The notes under the pieces are model-generated. The model saw only the letters and a program-made list of their open reading frames with translations, did not search any database and was not told the DNA's origin. From assembly GCA_014385025.1 (NCBI GenBank), contig JACRTB010000002.1, forward strand, positions 1-64,000: DNA of 64,000 nucleotides, in the 5' to 3' direction. Both the position numbers and the translations under genes were made by a program. This stretch comes from Yanshouia hominis (GTDB lineage: Bacteria; Bacillota; Clostridia; Oscillospirales; Ruminococcaceae). How positions within the stretch are numbered: position 1 is the stretch's first letter; the number at the start of each line of letters is the position of its first letter. This document shows, in pieces, positions 34,698 to 43,134 of this stretch.

Positions 34698-36230
34698 ATG
34701 GTAGACTTTGGTAATATCCTTGCCGGCTTCCAGACGCTGCTCAGCCTTGAAAGCATCATCGCTTTGATCGCGGGCACAGTGGGCGGCATGGTCATCGGCG
34801 CGCTGCCCGGATTCTCGGCCGCCATGGGCGTCTCGCTGCTGATTCCGATCACCTACGGAATGGGGCCTGTTGCCGCCCTGAGCATGCTTACGGCCATGTA
34901 TACATCCGCTATTTACGGAGGCTCGATCACCGCGATTCTCTGCCACACACCCGGAACCCCCGCTTCCGCGGCGACCGCCATCGACGGGTTCCAGCTCACC
35001 AAGCAGGGGCGCGGCATGGAGGCGATGGGCGTGGCAACCCTCGGTTCCGCTGTGGGCGGCACCTTCAGCGCAATCGCCATGCTGCTGATCGCCCCCGCGC
35101 TCGGCGCCTTCTCTCTGAAATTCTCGGTTCTGGAATACTTCTTTCTTTCCGTCTTCGGCCTGACCGTCATCGCCAGCCTTGCGGGCGATTCGGTGATCAA
35201 GGGCCTTTTCTCCGGTATTCTCGGGCTGGCGCTCGGCTGCGTCGGTCTGGATGCAATTTCCGGATTCCCCCGCATGACGATGGGAGTGATTCAGCTCGAG
35301 GACGGCATCAATTTTGTCCCCGCCCTGATCGGACTCTTCTCCATTTCGCAGGTAATGTCCCTTGCCTGGGACGTTTACCATGGCAAAAAGGGCTCGGTCA
35401 TCGAGGATGAGGAAAATCTGAAGAAGAGCCGCTCTCTCCCTCCCTTCAAGGAAATGAAAACCCTCTTCCCCACCATGGCGCGCTGCTCAATCATCGGTAC
35501 CATTGTGGGCATCGTTCCCGCCGCCGGCGCGGGCGTCTCCTCCTGGATCTGCTACAGCATGGGTAAAAAGTTCTCCAAGCATCCGGAAAAGTTCGGCCAT
35601 GGCGCCCTTGAGGGCGTGGCCTCCTGCGAAACCGGAAACAACGCCGCGACCGGCGGCGCTTTGATTCCTCTGATCACCCTCGGCCTGCCCGGAAGTTCGG
35701 TCGCCGCCATCCTGCTCGGCGGCATGATGATTCACGGCCTGACCCCCGGCGCCGCCATGTTCACCAAGCACGCCAACACCACCTATGCCATCATGATCGG
35801 CTTCCTGATCGCGAACATCCTCATGGGCATTGTCGGACTCTTTGCCGCCCGCTACATCGCCCACGTCAGCGCCGTCCCGATGGGTTATCTCGGCCCGGTC
35901 ATCACCGCCCTCTGCTTCCTCGGCACCTTCGCCATCCGCAACAACCTCTTCGATGTCGGCGTCATGGTGGTCTTCGGCCTGCTCGGCTTCATTCTCAAGC
36001 GCTGCGGCTTTGCCGCGCCGCCGATGATTCTGGGCATGGTCCTCTCGGACATCTGCGAAAACAACTGGCGCCGGGCCGTCATTCTGGCAAATGCCAAGGG
36101 CGGGATGCTCAGCTACTTCCTCAGCCGTCCAATCAGCATTGTTCTGGCCCTGCTGATCGTCGTCTCCCTCTTCTCGCCGATGATCATGTCTTATGTGGAT
36201 AAGAAATCCAAGGAAAATGTAACCAAATGA
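34698..36230 (+). CDS. tctA: Tricarboxylate transporter large membrane subunit TctA
   Basis: A 510-residue protein with about 12 membrane segments. The TctA signatures GALPGFSAAMGVSLLIPITYG and, in the second half, GIVPAAGAGVSSWICYSMGKKFSKHPEKFG with ASCETGNNAATGGALIPL are present (shown here as family landmarks). It transports the acid bound by TctC, driven by an ion gradient. Confidence 0.94.
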   Translation: MVDFGNILAGFQTLLSLESIIALIAGTVGGMVIGALPGFSAAMGVSLLIPITYGMGPVAALSMLTAMYTSAIYGGSITAILCHTPGTPASAATAIDGFQLTKQGRGMEAMGVATLGSAVGGTFSAIAMLLIAPALGAFSLKFSVLEYFFLSVFGLTVIASLAGDSVIKGLFSGILGLALGCVGLDAISGFPRMTMGVIQLEDGINFVPALIGLFSISQVMSLAWDVYHGKKGSVIEDEENLKKSRSLPPFKEMKTLFPTMARCSIIGTIVGIVPAAGAGVSSWICYSMGKKFSKHPEKFGHGALEGVASCETGNNAATGGALIPLITLGLPGSSVAAILLGGMMIHGLTPGAAMFTKHANTTYAIMIGFLIANILMGIVGLFAARYIAHVSAVPMGYLGPVITALCFLGTFAIRNNLFDVGVMVVFGLLGFILKRCGFAAPPMILGMVLSDICENNWRRAVILANAKGGMLSYFLSRPISIVLALLIVVSLFSPMIMSYVDKKSKENVTK

Positions 36231-36244
36231 GGTGCAACCCAAAC

Positions 36245-37219
36245 ATGAGCAAAAAAATCGTATTCTATGGGTCCTTCAGCGGCAACATGCTGAAGTCTCT
36301 CAACAGCAAGTGCCCGGAGGGCTTCGAAACCTGTCAGGTCCCCGCCGGCGGCGATCTGAGCGCCCTCGCGTCGGCCGATTACATGGTCAACCGCGGCGGC
36401 GCGGTCGATGGCAGCGTCATGGACGCCGCTCCCCGCCTCAAGTGGATTCAGAAATGGGGCGTCGGCTATGACAAGATCGATGTCAAGGCCGCCGGTGAGC
36501 GCGGCATCCCTGTCGGAATCTGCGTGGGCGGAAACAGTATGCCGGTCGCCGAGCTTGCTGTCACCCTGATGCTCGATGTTCTGCGCAATGTCGTCCCGCT
36601 CAACGCAAAAATGAAGGAGGGCGAATGGGTCCGCGAACAGTATTCCGCCCGCTCCTACCTGCTGCATGGCAAGACGATCGGGCTGATTGGCATCGGCAAC
36701 ATCGCCCGCAAGGTGGCTTCCATCGTCCGCAGCGGCTTTGATGCACAGGTGATCTACTACGATGTGTTCCGCCTGAGCGAAGAGCAGGAGAGGTCGCTCG
36801 GCGTCGTCTATGCCGATCTTGACACCCTGATGGCGCAGGCCGACATCGTCAGCATCCATGTTCCGCTGCTCGAATCGACCGCGGGAATGATCGACCGTTC
36901 GAAGCTCAGTCTGATGAAGCCCACTGCCTGCATTATCAACACCTCGCGCGGCGGCATCATCAACGAGGCTGATCTGATCGAGGTGCTGCGCGGGGGCAAG
37001 ATTCTCGGCGCCGGGCTGGATACCTACGCGCAGGAGCCCCTTTCAAGGGATTCCGAGCTGCTGAAGCTCGACTGTGTGGTTGCAACCCCGCACTGCGGAG
37101 GAAATACAGTGGACAACGACATCAACATGGCCGCCATCTGCATGGACTGCATTGCAAGATACGACGCCTCCGGCAGCCGTGAGATGCGCGAGATTGTCAA
37201 CCGGGAATTCCTGAAATAA
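36245..37219 (+). CDS. D-isomer-specific 2-hydroxyacid dehydrogenase
   Basis: A 324-residue NAD-dependent enzyme. The Rossmann motif GKTIGLIGIGNIARKVA, the catalytic Arg in INTSRGGIINE, and the C-terminal His in TPHCGGNT are present. A Glu in the second catalytic region (TYAQEPLSRDSELL) completes the set. It interconverts a 2-hydroxy acid and a 2-oxo acid. ATG 36245 has GAGGTG 10 bases upstream; an earlier ATG at 36227 overlaps the tctA stop but lacks such a site. It is likely to act on the product of uptake together with the RraA-type aldolase. Confidence 0.9.
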   Translation: MSKKIVFYGSFSGNMLKSLNSKCPEGFETCQVPAGGDLSALASADYMVNRGGAVDGSVMDAAPRLKWIQKWGVGYDKIDVKAAGERGIPVGICVGGNSMPVAELAVTLMLDVLRNVVPLNAKMKEGEWVREQYSARSYLLHGKTIGLIGIGNIARKVASIVRSGFDAQVIYYDVFRLSEEQERSLGVVYADLDTLMAQADIVSIHVPLLESTAGMIDRSKLSLMKPTACIINTSRGGIINEADLIEVLRGGKILGAGLDTYAQEPLSRDSELLKLDCVVATPHCGGNTVDNDINMAAICMDCIARYDASGSREMREIVNREFLK

Positions 37220-37248
37220 AATTTCAACACGAAGAATCGAGGAACAAT

Positions 37249-37980
37249 ATGGTTACTATCGGAAACAGAATTTTCACCAAGTTTGAGCGTCCGGACCCCA
37301 AGGTTGTCGAGATGTTCCGCGGACTCCCCTCCAGCAATATCAACGACGAGATGAATCGCCTGTTCTGCATGCATGACTACATCCGGCTGATGAATCCCGC
37401 CTGCTCCAGGCCCCTGCTGGGCACCGCCATTACCGTCAAAGCTCCGATCGGAGACAATCTGTTCTTCCATCAGGCGCTCGACATGGCGCAGCCGGGCGAC
37501 ATCATCGTAGTCGATGGCGCGAGCGGGTGCAACCGTTCCCTCGCCGGCGAAATCATGCTGCGTTTTGCGACCAAAAAGGGTCTCGCCGGAGTTGTCGTGG
37601 ACGGCTGCCTGCGCGACCTCGATGGAATCGAAAAGCTTGATATGCCCATCTATGCCAAGGGAATTACCCCCCAGGGCCCGTTTAAGTTCGGCCCCGGCGA
37701 GGTCAACACCCCCATTGCCTGCGGCGGCCAGGTCGTTTTCCCGGGAGATATTCTGGTGGGCGATCCCGACGGCATCGTTGTCATCCGCCGTCAGGACGCC
37801 GAGGTGGTCGCGCAGGCCGCAATCAAAAAGAAGGCTTCCGAGGATAAGACCTTTGAACTGATGGAGGCGGATCTTGCCGCCTATGCCGCCAAGCATAAGG
37901 CCACTACTGAAAAACGCTTCACCAGCGCGGGTGGCGAAGTCCCCCAGTTCGGCAGCTACACAGAGCTTTATAAGCTTTAA
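37249..37980 (+). CDS. RraA-like aldolase/decarboxylase family protein
   Basis: A 243-residue protein of the RraA/4-hydroxy-4-methyl-2-oxoglutarate aldolase family. GTAITVKAPIGDNLFFHQAL, GDIIVVDGASG, the metal/substrate motif GVVVDGCLRD (Arg and Asp of the active site) and IYAKGITPQGP are present. In this metabolic setting it is more likely an aldolase or oxaloacetate-type decarboxylase than an RNase E regulator. Its last eight codons are copied in the tandem array that follows; beyond its TAA the same frame stays open for 155 codons through that array. Confidence 0.85.
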   Translation: MVTIGNRIFTKFERPDPKVVEMFRGLPSSNINDEMNRLFCMHDYIRLMNPACSRPLLGTAITVKAPIGDNLFFHQALDMAQPGDIIVVDGASGCNRSLAGEIMLRFATKKGLAGVVVDGCLRDLDGIEKLDMPIYAKGITPQGPFKFGPGEVNTPIACGGQVVFPGDILVGDPDGIVVIRRQDAEVVAQAAIKKKASEDKTFELMEADLAAYAAKHKATTEKRFTSAGGEVPQFGSYTELYKL

Positions 37981-38370
37981 AGATTTTCCTGTTTCTCCCG
38001 CTCGGAAGGGCCGGCGCCGCAGACAGGCGTCGGAGGGCAGTCCCCGCCGTTCAGAGGCTGCACAAAGTTTTATAAGCTTCGAAGATTCTCCTGTTTCTCT
38101 CGCTCAGAAGGGCCGGCGCCGCAGACAGGCGCCGGCGGGCAGTCCCCGCCGTTCAGAGACCTCACAAAGTTTTATAAGCTTCGAAGATTCTTCTGTTTCT
38201 CTCGCTCGGAAGAGCCGGCGCCGCAGACAGGCGCTGGAGGGCAGTCTCCCCGTTCGGCGGCTGCGCAGAGCTTTGCAGGCTCTTCAAAATATTCCTGTTC
38301 TTCCTCTCATACAGAAGGGCCGGCGCCGCAAACAGGCACCGGCCCTTCGCCGTCTTCAAAATTTTCCCGA
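37957..38370 (+). repeat. Four tandem 102-bp units behind rraA-like gene
   Basis: Units start at AAGCTT 37972, 38074, 38176 and, more diverged, about 38277 (offset 102, 102, about 101). Each has the gene-end-like CACA(A/G)AG(C/T)TTTATAAGCTT, a pyrimidine-rich part, and a hairpin GGGCCGGCGCC-GCA(G/A)ACA-GGCGCCGGC. The last hairpin is the longest, with stem GAAGGGCCGG(C/T)GCC, and may act as the operon terminator although it lacks a T run. The first three units are close to identical; the fourth is eroded. Confidence 0.85.
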
Positions 38371-38423
38371 CCGCCGACCGGAGAAAGCCGAAACGCCGCC
38401 GCGGCAGGCGTATCTTTGTCCTC

Positions 38424-38957
38424 TTACCAAAAGCGGTTGGCAAGATAGGCCCCCAGCAAAATCACCGTCCCCACAAGAAAGAGCGCGAAGCCCAGCACCG
38501 CGCCGATCGCGGTCAGCCCCGCGAGCGGTGCAAACAGGAAGAGCAGCCCGCAGAAGCCCATCAGCGCCCCGCATCCGAGGACCCATCCCCAGTCATCGCT
38601 TCCGAAGCTTCTCAGCCGCAGCGCATTTGCCGTTCGGGAAAGACCGCTGATCAGCAGCCATGCACCCAGAAGAAGCGGCAGTGACCGCACGATTCTGCTG
38701 CTGCCGAACAGCAGGATCAAAGCCAGCAGCAGGGTGGCGGCGCCGTCGAACAGCATCCACCATGCGCCGTCCCGGATGCCCCGGGTGCCGAAGTAAACCG
38801 CGAAATCGGAAAACGCGGAAAAAAGGAGCACGATTCCAAACAGCACCGCGGCGGCGCTCAGGATGGCGTCGGGACGCAGAAAGCTGAGCAGCCCCGCCAC
38901 GATCATCAGCACGCCGGACGCCGTCCAGAGCAGGCCCGGAAAAGATCTTCTCACCAT
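38424..38957 (-). CDS. HdeD/DUF308-family membrane protein
   Basis: A 177-residue protein with six membrane segments in three similar pairs (LLWTASGVLMIVAGLLSF, GAATLLLALILLFG, GCGALMGFCGLLFLFAPLAG). This is the internal-repeat pattern of HdeD/DUF308 proteins, which are associated with acid or envelope stress in enterobacteria. Role here unknown. Monocistronic. Confidence 0.83.
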   Translation of the reverse strand: MVRRSFPGLLWTASGVLMIVAGLLSFLRPDAILSAAAVLFGIVLLFSAFSDFAVYFGTRGIRDGAWWMLFDGAATLLLALILLFGSSRIVRSLPLLLGAWLLISGLSRTANALRLRSFGSDDWGWVLGCGALMGFCGLLFLFAPLAGLTAIGAVLGFALFLVGTVILLGAYLANRFW

Positions 38958-39065
38958 CGCCGCCTCCTATCCCTTTTTTCTTAGTGTAGCTTCCGAAAAA
39001 GAAATTTTTCCTCAAAAAAAATGTCCAAGGTGAAAAATCGATGCAAACGGCAGCTTCTTCCGCCG

Positions 39066-39101
39066 AAAAATCCCCGTCGGCCATCTGTCCGGCGGGGATT
39101 T
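39066..39101 (-). terminator. Terminator of the rsmD-coaD operon
   Basis: 13-bp stem (39068-39080 with 39089-39101, one G-U pair), followed on the minus strand by TTTTTC. Confidence 0.8.
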
Positions 39102-39110
39102 CCATCGATT

Positions 39111-39566
39111 CTATTTCCGCAGGGAGTTCCGCATCGCCTGACGGGTGGTGCGCACCTCGGTAAGCAGCTTGGTAAGGGTCTCCTCCGACTGGCGGAGCAG
39201 GTCGTCCGAGAAGTCCTGCGAAGCATTTCGCAGCTCCTTGGCCTTTGTCTGGGCCTGTGAGAGAATCTCCGCGGCCTTCTGCTGCGCCTGCTTGATGATC
39301 TCCTCCTGAGCGATGAGGGCGCGGGCGCGGTCCTCGGCGCGGCGCACCACGGCGTCGGCCTCCCTCTTGGCGGTGGCGAGGATATCCGCGCGGTCCGCGA
39401 CGATGGCCTTGGCCTGCTTGATCTCGCTGGGAAGGTTCAGCCGGACATCGTCGAGCAGCTCACGAATTTTCTCATCATCGACCACGCTGCGTCCGCCCGA
39501 AAGGGGCAGGCTCCAGCTCTTGTCAAGCAGTTCGTCGAGCATGTCCAGAATTTCTTCAATGTTCAT
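39111..39566 (-). CDS. Coiled-coil protein coupled to coaD
   Basis: A 151-residue highly charged protein. After a short acidic helix (IEEILDMLDELLDKSWSLPL) and a Ser/Gly loop, residues about 45-140 form one long helix rich in Ala, Glu, Lys and Arg. This resembles V-type ATPase subunit or DivIVA-like stalks. No enzyme motif. The start ATG 39566 overlaps the coaD stop by 11 bases, so translation is coupled. Proteins of this kind often follow coaD in Clostridia; the role is unknown, and a cell-division or envelope scaffold is only a guess. Confidence 0.7.
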   Translation of the reverse strand: MNIEEILDMLDELLDKSWSLPLSGGRSVVDDEKIRELLDDVRLNLPSEIKQAKAIVADRADILATAKREADAVVRRAEDRARALIAQEEIIKQAQQKAAEILSQAQTKAKELRNASQDFSDDLLRQSEETLTKLLTEVRTTRQAMRNSLRK

Positions 39567-40059
39567 CCCCTGCATCCTCCTCACGTCTGAATTTCCGGTA
39601 GACCCGCTCATGCAGGCAGCGCGGCACCAACCCGGAAAGGTCGCCCCCGAGCATCGCAATCTGCCGCACAAGGCTTGAACTCAGGTACATGTTGTACATG
39701 CTGGTGGTCAAAAAGACCGTCTCAGCATAGGGGTAAAGCTTTTTGTTGGTCAGCGCCATCTGAAACTCATATTCAAAATCGGACATGGCGCGCAGTCCCT
39801 TGACGATGGCGGCCGCTTCATGCTGCTGCGCGTAGCTGCTCAGCAGCCCGGCATAGCAATCGACCTCGATGTTGGGAATCTCGGCGGTTACCTCCCGAAT
39901 CATCTCCATCCGCTCCTCGGGAGTGAAGCAGGGATGCTTGTCCGGATTGATCGAAACAAGCACGATCACCCGGTCGAACAGCTTGCTGGCCCGCTTAAAA
40001 ATGTCAAGATGCCCATAGGTCACCGGATCAAAGCTGCCCGGGCAGATTGCTGTTCTCAT
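39556..40059 (-). CDS. coaD: Phosphopantetheine adenylyltransferase
   Basis: Transfers AMP to 4'-phosphopantetheine in coenzyme A synthesis. The 167-residue protein has the nucleotidyltransferase motif PGSFDPVTYGHLDI, VKGLRAMSDFEYEFQMA for pantetheine binding, and MYLSSSLVRQIA near the end. It overlaps the rsmD stop by one base (TGATG). The rsmD-coaD order is widely conserved. Confidence 0.96.
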   Translation of the reverse strand: MRTAICPGSFDPVTYGHLDIFKRASKLFDRVIVLVSINPDKHPCFTPEERMEMIREVTAEIPNIEVDCYAGLLSSYAQQHEAAAIVKGLRAMSDFEYEFQMALTNKKLYPYAETVFLTTSMYNMYLSSSLVRQIAMLGGDLSGLVPRCLHERVYRKFRREEDAGDEH

Positions 40060-40604
40060 CAGGCTTCCTCCTCGCGTCGGTAGGTCGTAACCTTCGCCTT
40101 TCCGTAACGGTACTCCTTCTTGCGGGTGAAATCCCCCGCCGCAGCGGGAAGAGTCTCTCCCCGCTCGGTTTCACAGATGATGATCCCGCCGGGGCTTACC
40201 TTCTGTGCGAGGAGCGGCAGCGCCTCCTCAATCAAGCCCTTCTGATAGGGCGGATCAAGCAGCGCAATGTCAAAAATCTCCCGGTAGGACCGCAGAAAGG
40301 CCATCGCCTCAACCGGCATGACCCGCGCGTTCCGTCCAAGCCCGGTAAAAGCGAGGTTCTGCTCGATTGCCTCAACCGCGGCCCTGGCACTGTCCACAAA
40401 GACGGCGCCCCGCGCCCCGCGCGAAAGCGCCTCGATGCCAAGCTGCCCGGAGCCGGCAAACAGATCGAGGACCATCGAGCCTTCCACCTCGAATTGGATG
40501 ATCGAAAAAATCGCTTCCTTCGCCATTTCGGAAGTCGGGCGGGTGGCCAGCCCCGCCGGGGTGACAAGGCGCCGGCCGCGCGCCGTCCCGGTGATTACTC
40601 GCAT
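40059..40604 (-). CDS. rsmD: 16S rRNA (guanine(966)-N(2))-methyltransferase
   Basis: A 181-residue SAM-dependent methyltransferase with MRVITGTARGRRL at the start, the target-selection RPTSEMAKEAIFSII, the SAM loop VLDLFAGSGQLGIEAL, and the catalytic LLDPPYQKG. It modifies 16S rRNA in the small subunit. First gene of rsmD-coaD-coiled-coil. Confidence 0.95.
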   Translation of the reverse strand: MRVITGTARGRRLVTPAGLATRPTSEMAKEAIFSIIQFEVEGSMVLDLFAGSGQLGIEALSRGARGAVFVDSARAAVEAIEQNLAFTGLGRNARVMPVEAMAFLRSYREIFDIALLDPPYQKGLIEEALPLLAQKVSPGGIIICETERGETLPAAAGDFTRKKEYRYGKAKVTTYRREEEA

Positions 40605-40723
40605 CGGATATTTCCTTCCTGAAAGCCCGCAAAGCGCGGGAAAATCGGTATCCTGCGCGCCCGCCGTCCGACATGGGGTGTCCGTGTGCCAAGCCGTCCG
40701 CGGCGGTACAATCCATACCCTTT

Positions 40724-40752
40724 ATTATTGCAGGGAATCCGGCATTTGTCAA
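40724..40752 (-). promoter_or_regulatory. Promoter of rsmD-coaD
   Basis: Minus strand TTGACA (40752-40747) overlapping the uvrC stop codon, 17-base spacer, AATAAT (40729-40724). Confidence 0.5.
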
Positions 40753-42608
40753 CCGATTTCCCCGCGTTCCGCCGCCTCCCGCAGCGCCCGCGCCACCCGG
40801 ATATTCATTCCGGGCACGGCGCAAAGCTCCTCCTCACTGGCGGCAAGAATCGCCTTTTTGGTTCGGAAAGCGGCAAAGAGGGCGCGCGCCCGCTTCTCTC
40901 CCAGTCCTTCCACCTTCGTGAGTGAAAGCTCAAAAGCGGTCTTTTTGTGGCTCTTATGGGCATAAGCGATGGCAAAGCGGTGGGTTTCGTCCTGAATGTT
41001 GGTGACAAGGGTAAAAACGCTGCGGTGGGAGGAAATCGCAATCTCCCCTCCCTGCGACGAGATCGCTCGGGTGCGGTGGCGGTCGTCCTTGACCATTCCA
41101 AAAACCGGAATCGCCAGTCCAAGCGACTCCAGCACCCGCTGGGCGGTGGCGACATGGCCCTGTCCGCCGTCGATCAGAAGCAGGTCCGGCCTCCGGTTGA
41201 AGGTGCCGCCGTCCGGCTCCTGCGCCTGATAGCGCAGAAAGCGCCGCTCGAGCATCTGGGCCATACTGGCATAATCATCCGGGCCTTGAATGTCCTGAAT
41301 CGAGAATCTTTTATAGGCGGATTTCAACGGCCGGCCGTCCTCAAAAACGACCATCCCGCCGACGATGGTATCCGCGCCGATATTGGAGATGTCGTAGGAT
41401 TCAATCCAGGCGGGGGGTTTTTCAAGTCCCAGCAGCTTGGCCAGCTCGTCGAGAGCGGCCAGCTCCCGCCCGGTGCGGCGCTGGCTCCGCAGGGAAAGCT
41501 GCTCGGCGGCATTAAGCCTCGCCATTTCCACCAGCTTGAGGGAATCTCCCCGCTTCGGAATCAGAACCGGAACCCTGCGGCCCGCCCGCTCTGAAAGCAG
41601 ACGCTCGATCAGCTCCCGGTCGGGCAGCCCGCCGTCGAGCAGGATCTGGCGGGGCAGCTCGTGCAGCGGATCGGAGTAGTAACGCGAAAGAAACTCCCCG
41701 CGCACCTCCTCGATCGGGTCGGCCTCCGGAAAGAGAAAGTCGAGCTTATCGACCAGCTTCTGCTCCCGAAACTTCAGAACGCTCAGCGAGAGGTCGGCCC
41801 CCGACTGGACAAAGGCCAGCACATCCTGATCGACCGCCCCGGCGTAAACCACCCGCTGGCGCTCGGCAAATCGCTCGATCGCCCGCAGCCGGTCGCGGCA
41901 GCGGGCCGCCCGCTCGAATTCGAGGGCTTCGGCGGCGGCTTCCATCTGCCGGGTGAGCACCTTCACCGCATCGGCGCTTCCGCCCTTGATATAATCGACG
42001 GCCTGCCGCACTGTTTCGCGGTACTCCTCAGAGGATATCTTGCCCCGGCAGATCCCCATGCATTGCTTCATGTGGAAATTCAGGCAGGGACGCCCTTTTC
42101 CAAGATCCCGTGGAAACTGACGGGTGCAGGTCGGCAGCAAAAATGCCTTGTTCGCTTCGTCAATGGTATTTTTAACCACCCACGCCGACATATAAGGCCC
42201 GATATACTCGGCTCCGTCGTCCGTCTTCTGCTTGACCTCGGTGATCCGGGGGTAGGGGTCGCTGCGGCTGATCCGCAGATAGCTGTATCCCTTGTCATCC
42301 TTCAGCAGGATGTTGTACTTTGGGTTGTGCAGCTTAATCAGGCTGCATTCGAGCACCAGCGCCTCAAATTCGCTCGAGGTCACGATGGTCTCAAAGTCCT
42401 CCACCTGCAGCACCATCGCCAGCACCTTGGGGGTATGCCGCTCCAGCGAGCGGAAATAGCTCGAAACCCTGTTCTTCAGCTTTTTGGCCTTGCCGACGTA
42501 GATGATCTCCCCCGCCCTGTTGTGCATGAGGTAAACCCCCGGCTCGCTGGTCAGCGCCCGTGCTTTTTTGTGCAGCCGTTCAATCGCCGCACCGCTTTCT
42601 TCCGGCAT
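40749..42608 (-). CDS. uvrC: Excinuclease ABC subunit C
   Basis: Makes the dual incision in nucleotide excision repair with UvrAB. The 619-residue protein has the GIY-YIG domain (GVYLMHNRAGEIIYVGKAK), a UVR/UvrB-binding motif (ADAVKVLTRQMEAAAEALEF), the RNase H-like endonuclease region (WIESYDISNIGADTIVGGM and LLIDGGQGHVATA), and C-terminal helix-hairpin-helix motifs. Full length. It lies 88 bases after the HPr gene on the same strand, possibly co-transcribed. Confidence 0.96.
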   Translation of the reverse strand: MPEESGAAIERLHKKARALTSEPGVYLMHNRAGEIIYVGKAKKLKNRVSSYFRSLERHTPKVLAMVLQVEDFETIVTSSEFEALVLECSLIKLHNPKYNILLKDDKGYSYLRISRSDPYPRITEVKQKTDDGAEYIGPYMSAWVVKNTIDEANKAFLLPTCTRQFPRDLGKGRPCLNFHMKQCMGICRGKISSEEYRETVRQAVDYIKGGSADAVKVLTRQMEAAAEALEFERAARCRDRLRAIERFAERQRVVYAGAVDQDVLAFVQSGADLSLSVLKFREQKLVDKLDFLFPEADPIEEVRGEFLSRYYSDPLHELPRQILLDGGLPDRELIERLLSERAGRRVPVLIPKRGDSLKLVEMARLNAAEQLSLRSQRRTGRELAALDELAKLLGLEKPPAWIESYDISNIGADTIVGGMVVFEDGRPLKSAYKRFSIQDIQGPDDYASMAQMLERRFLRYQAQEPDGGTFNRRPDLLLIDGGQGHVATAQRVLESLGLAIPVFGMVKDDRHRTRAISSQGGEIAISSHRSVFTLVTNIQDETHRFAIAYAHKSHKKTAFELSLTKVEGLGEKRARALFAAFRTKKAILAASEEELCAVPGMNIRVARALREAAERGEIG

Positions 42609-42633
42609 CGTATTTCCTCCCGATAAACGAGAT

Positions 42634-42662
42634 ATGGCGGTACGCCGTCAAGCGCACCGCCA
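42634..42662 (-). promoter_or_regulatory. Hairpin between the HPr gene and uvrC
   Basis: ATGGCGGT-based stem with ACCGCCAT, extended by an imperfect inner part. No T run, so more likely a processing or attenuation element than a full terminator. Confidence 0.4.
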
Positions 42663-42696
42663 TCTTCACAACGCAACGAACCGAAACGGAGAGATG

Positions 42697-42960
42697 TTAT
42701 TCGGCAAAGCCGGTTTCAATCAGCTGCACCAGCCCGTTGACGGCATCCTGTTCGTCGGGGCCGTCGGCCAGAATGCGGATTGAAGCGCCGCCCACAATCC
42801 CCAGGGACAGCACGCCGAGCAGGCTCTTGGCGTTGACCCGGCGCTCCTCGCGCTCGACCCAGATCGCGGACTTGTACTCATTGGCTTTCTGAATAAAGAA
42901 AGTAGCGGGACGCGCATGCAGCCCGATCTTGTTCTGCACCTTGACATCCTTCATATACAT
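42697..42960 (-). CDS. HPr-family phosphocarrier protein
   Basis: An 87-residue HPr protein. The active-site His is present in KIGLHARPATFF. The regulatory Ser for HPr kinase is in NAKSLLGVLSLGI. It passes phosphate from enzyme I to sugar-specific PTS proteins or acts in catabolite control. No PTS genes are near. ATG 42960 with TAGGAG upstream. Confidence 0.93.
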   Translation of the reverse strand: MYMKDVKVQNKIGLHARPATFFIQKANEYKSAIWVEREERRVNAKSLLGVLSLGIVGGASIRILADGPDEQDAVNGLVQLIETGFAE

Positions 42961-43017
42961 GGTTCATATCTCCTAACGTCATCAATTTCGTATTTGGCTT
43001 CCGTTGTTCTATTCTTT

Positions 43018-43046
43018 ATTATACGAACGTGAACCCGGCTCGTCAA
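43018..43046 (-). promoter_or_regulatory. Promoter of the HPr gene
   Basis: Minus strand TTGACG (43046-43041), 17-base spacer, TATAAT (43023-43018). The surrounding 43,000-43,134 stretch is AT-rich and has no gene. Confidence 0.7.
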
Positions 43047-43134
43047 TCATCATGGACCGCATTTTCCTCATAGTCGGTTATTTTCTACAGCTAGGCAATA
43101 AAATCGTCGATTTTGCAGATTTCATTGTTCGAAT

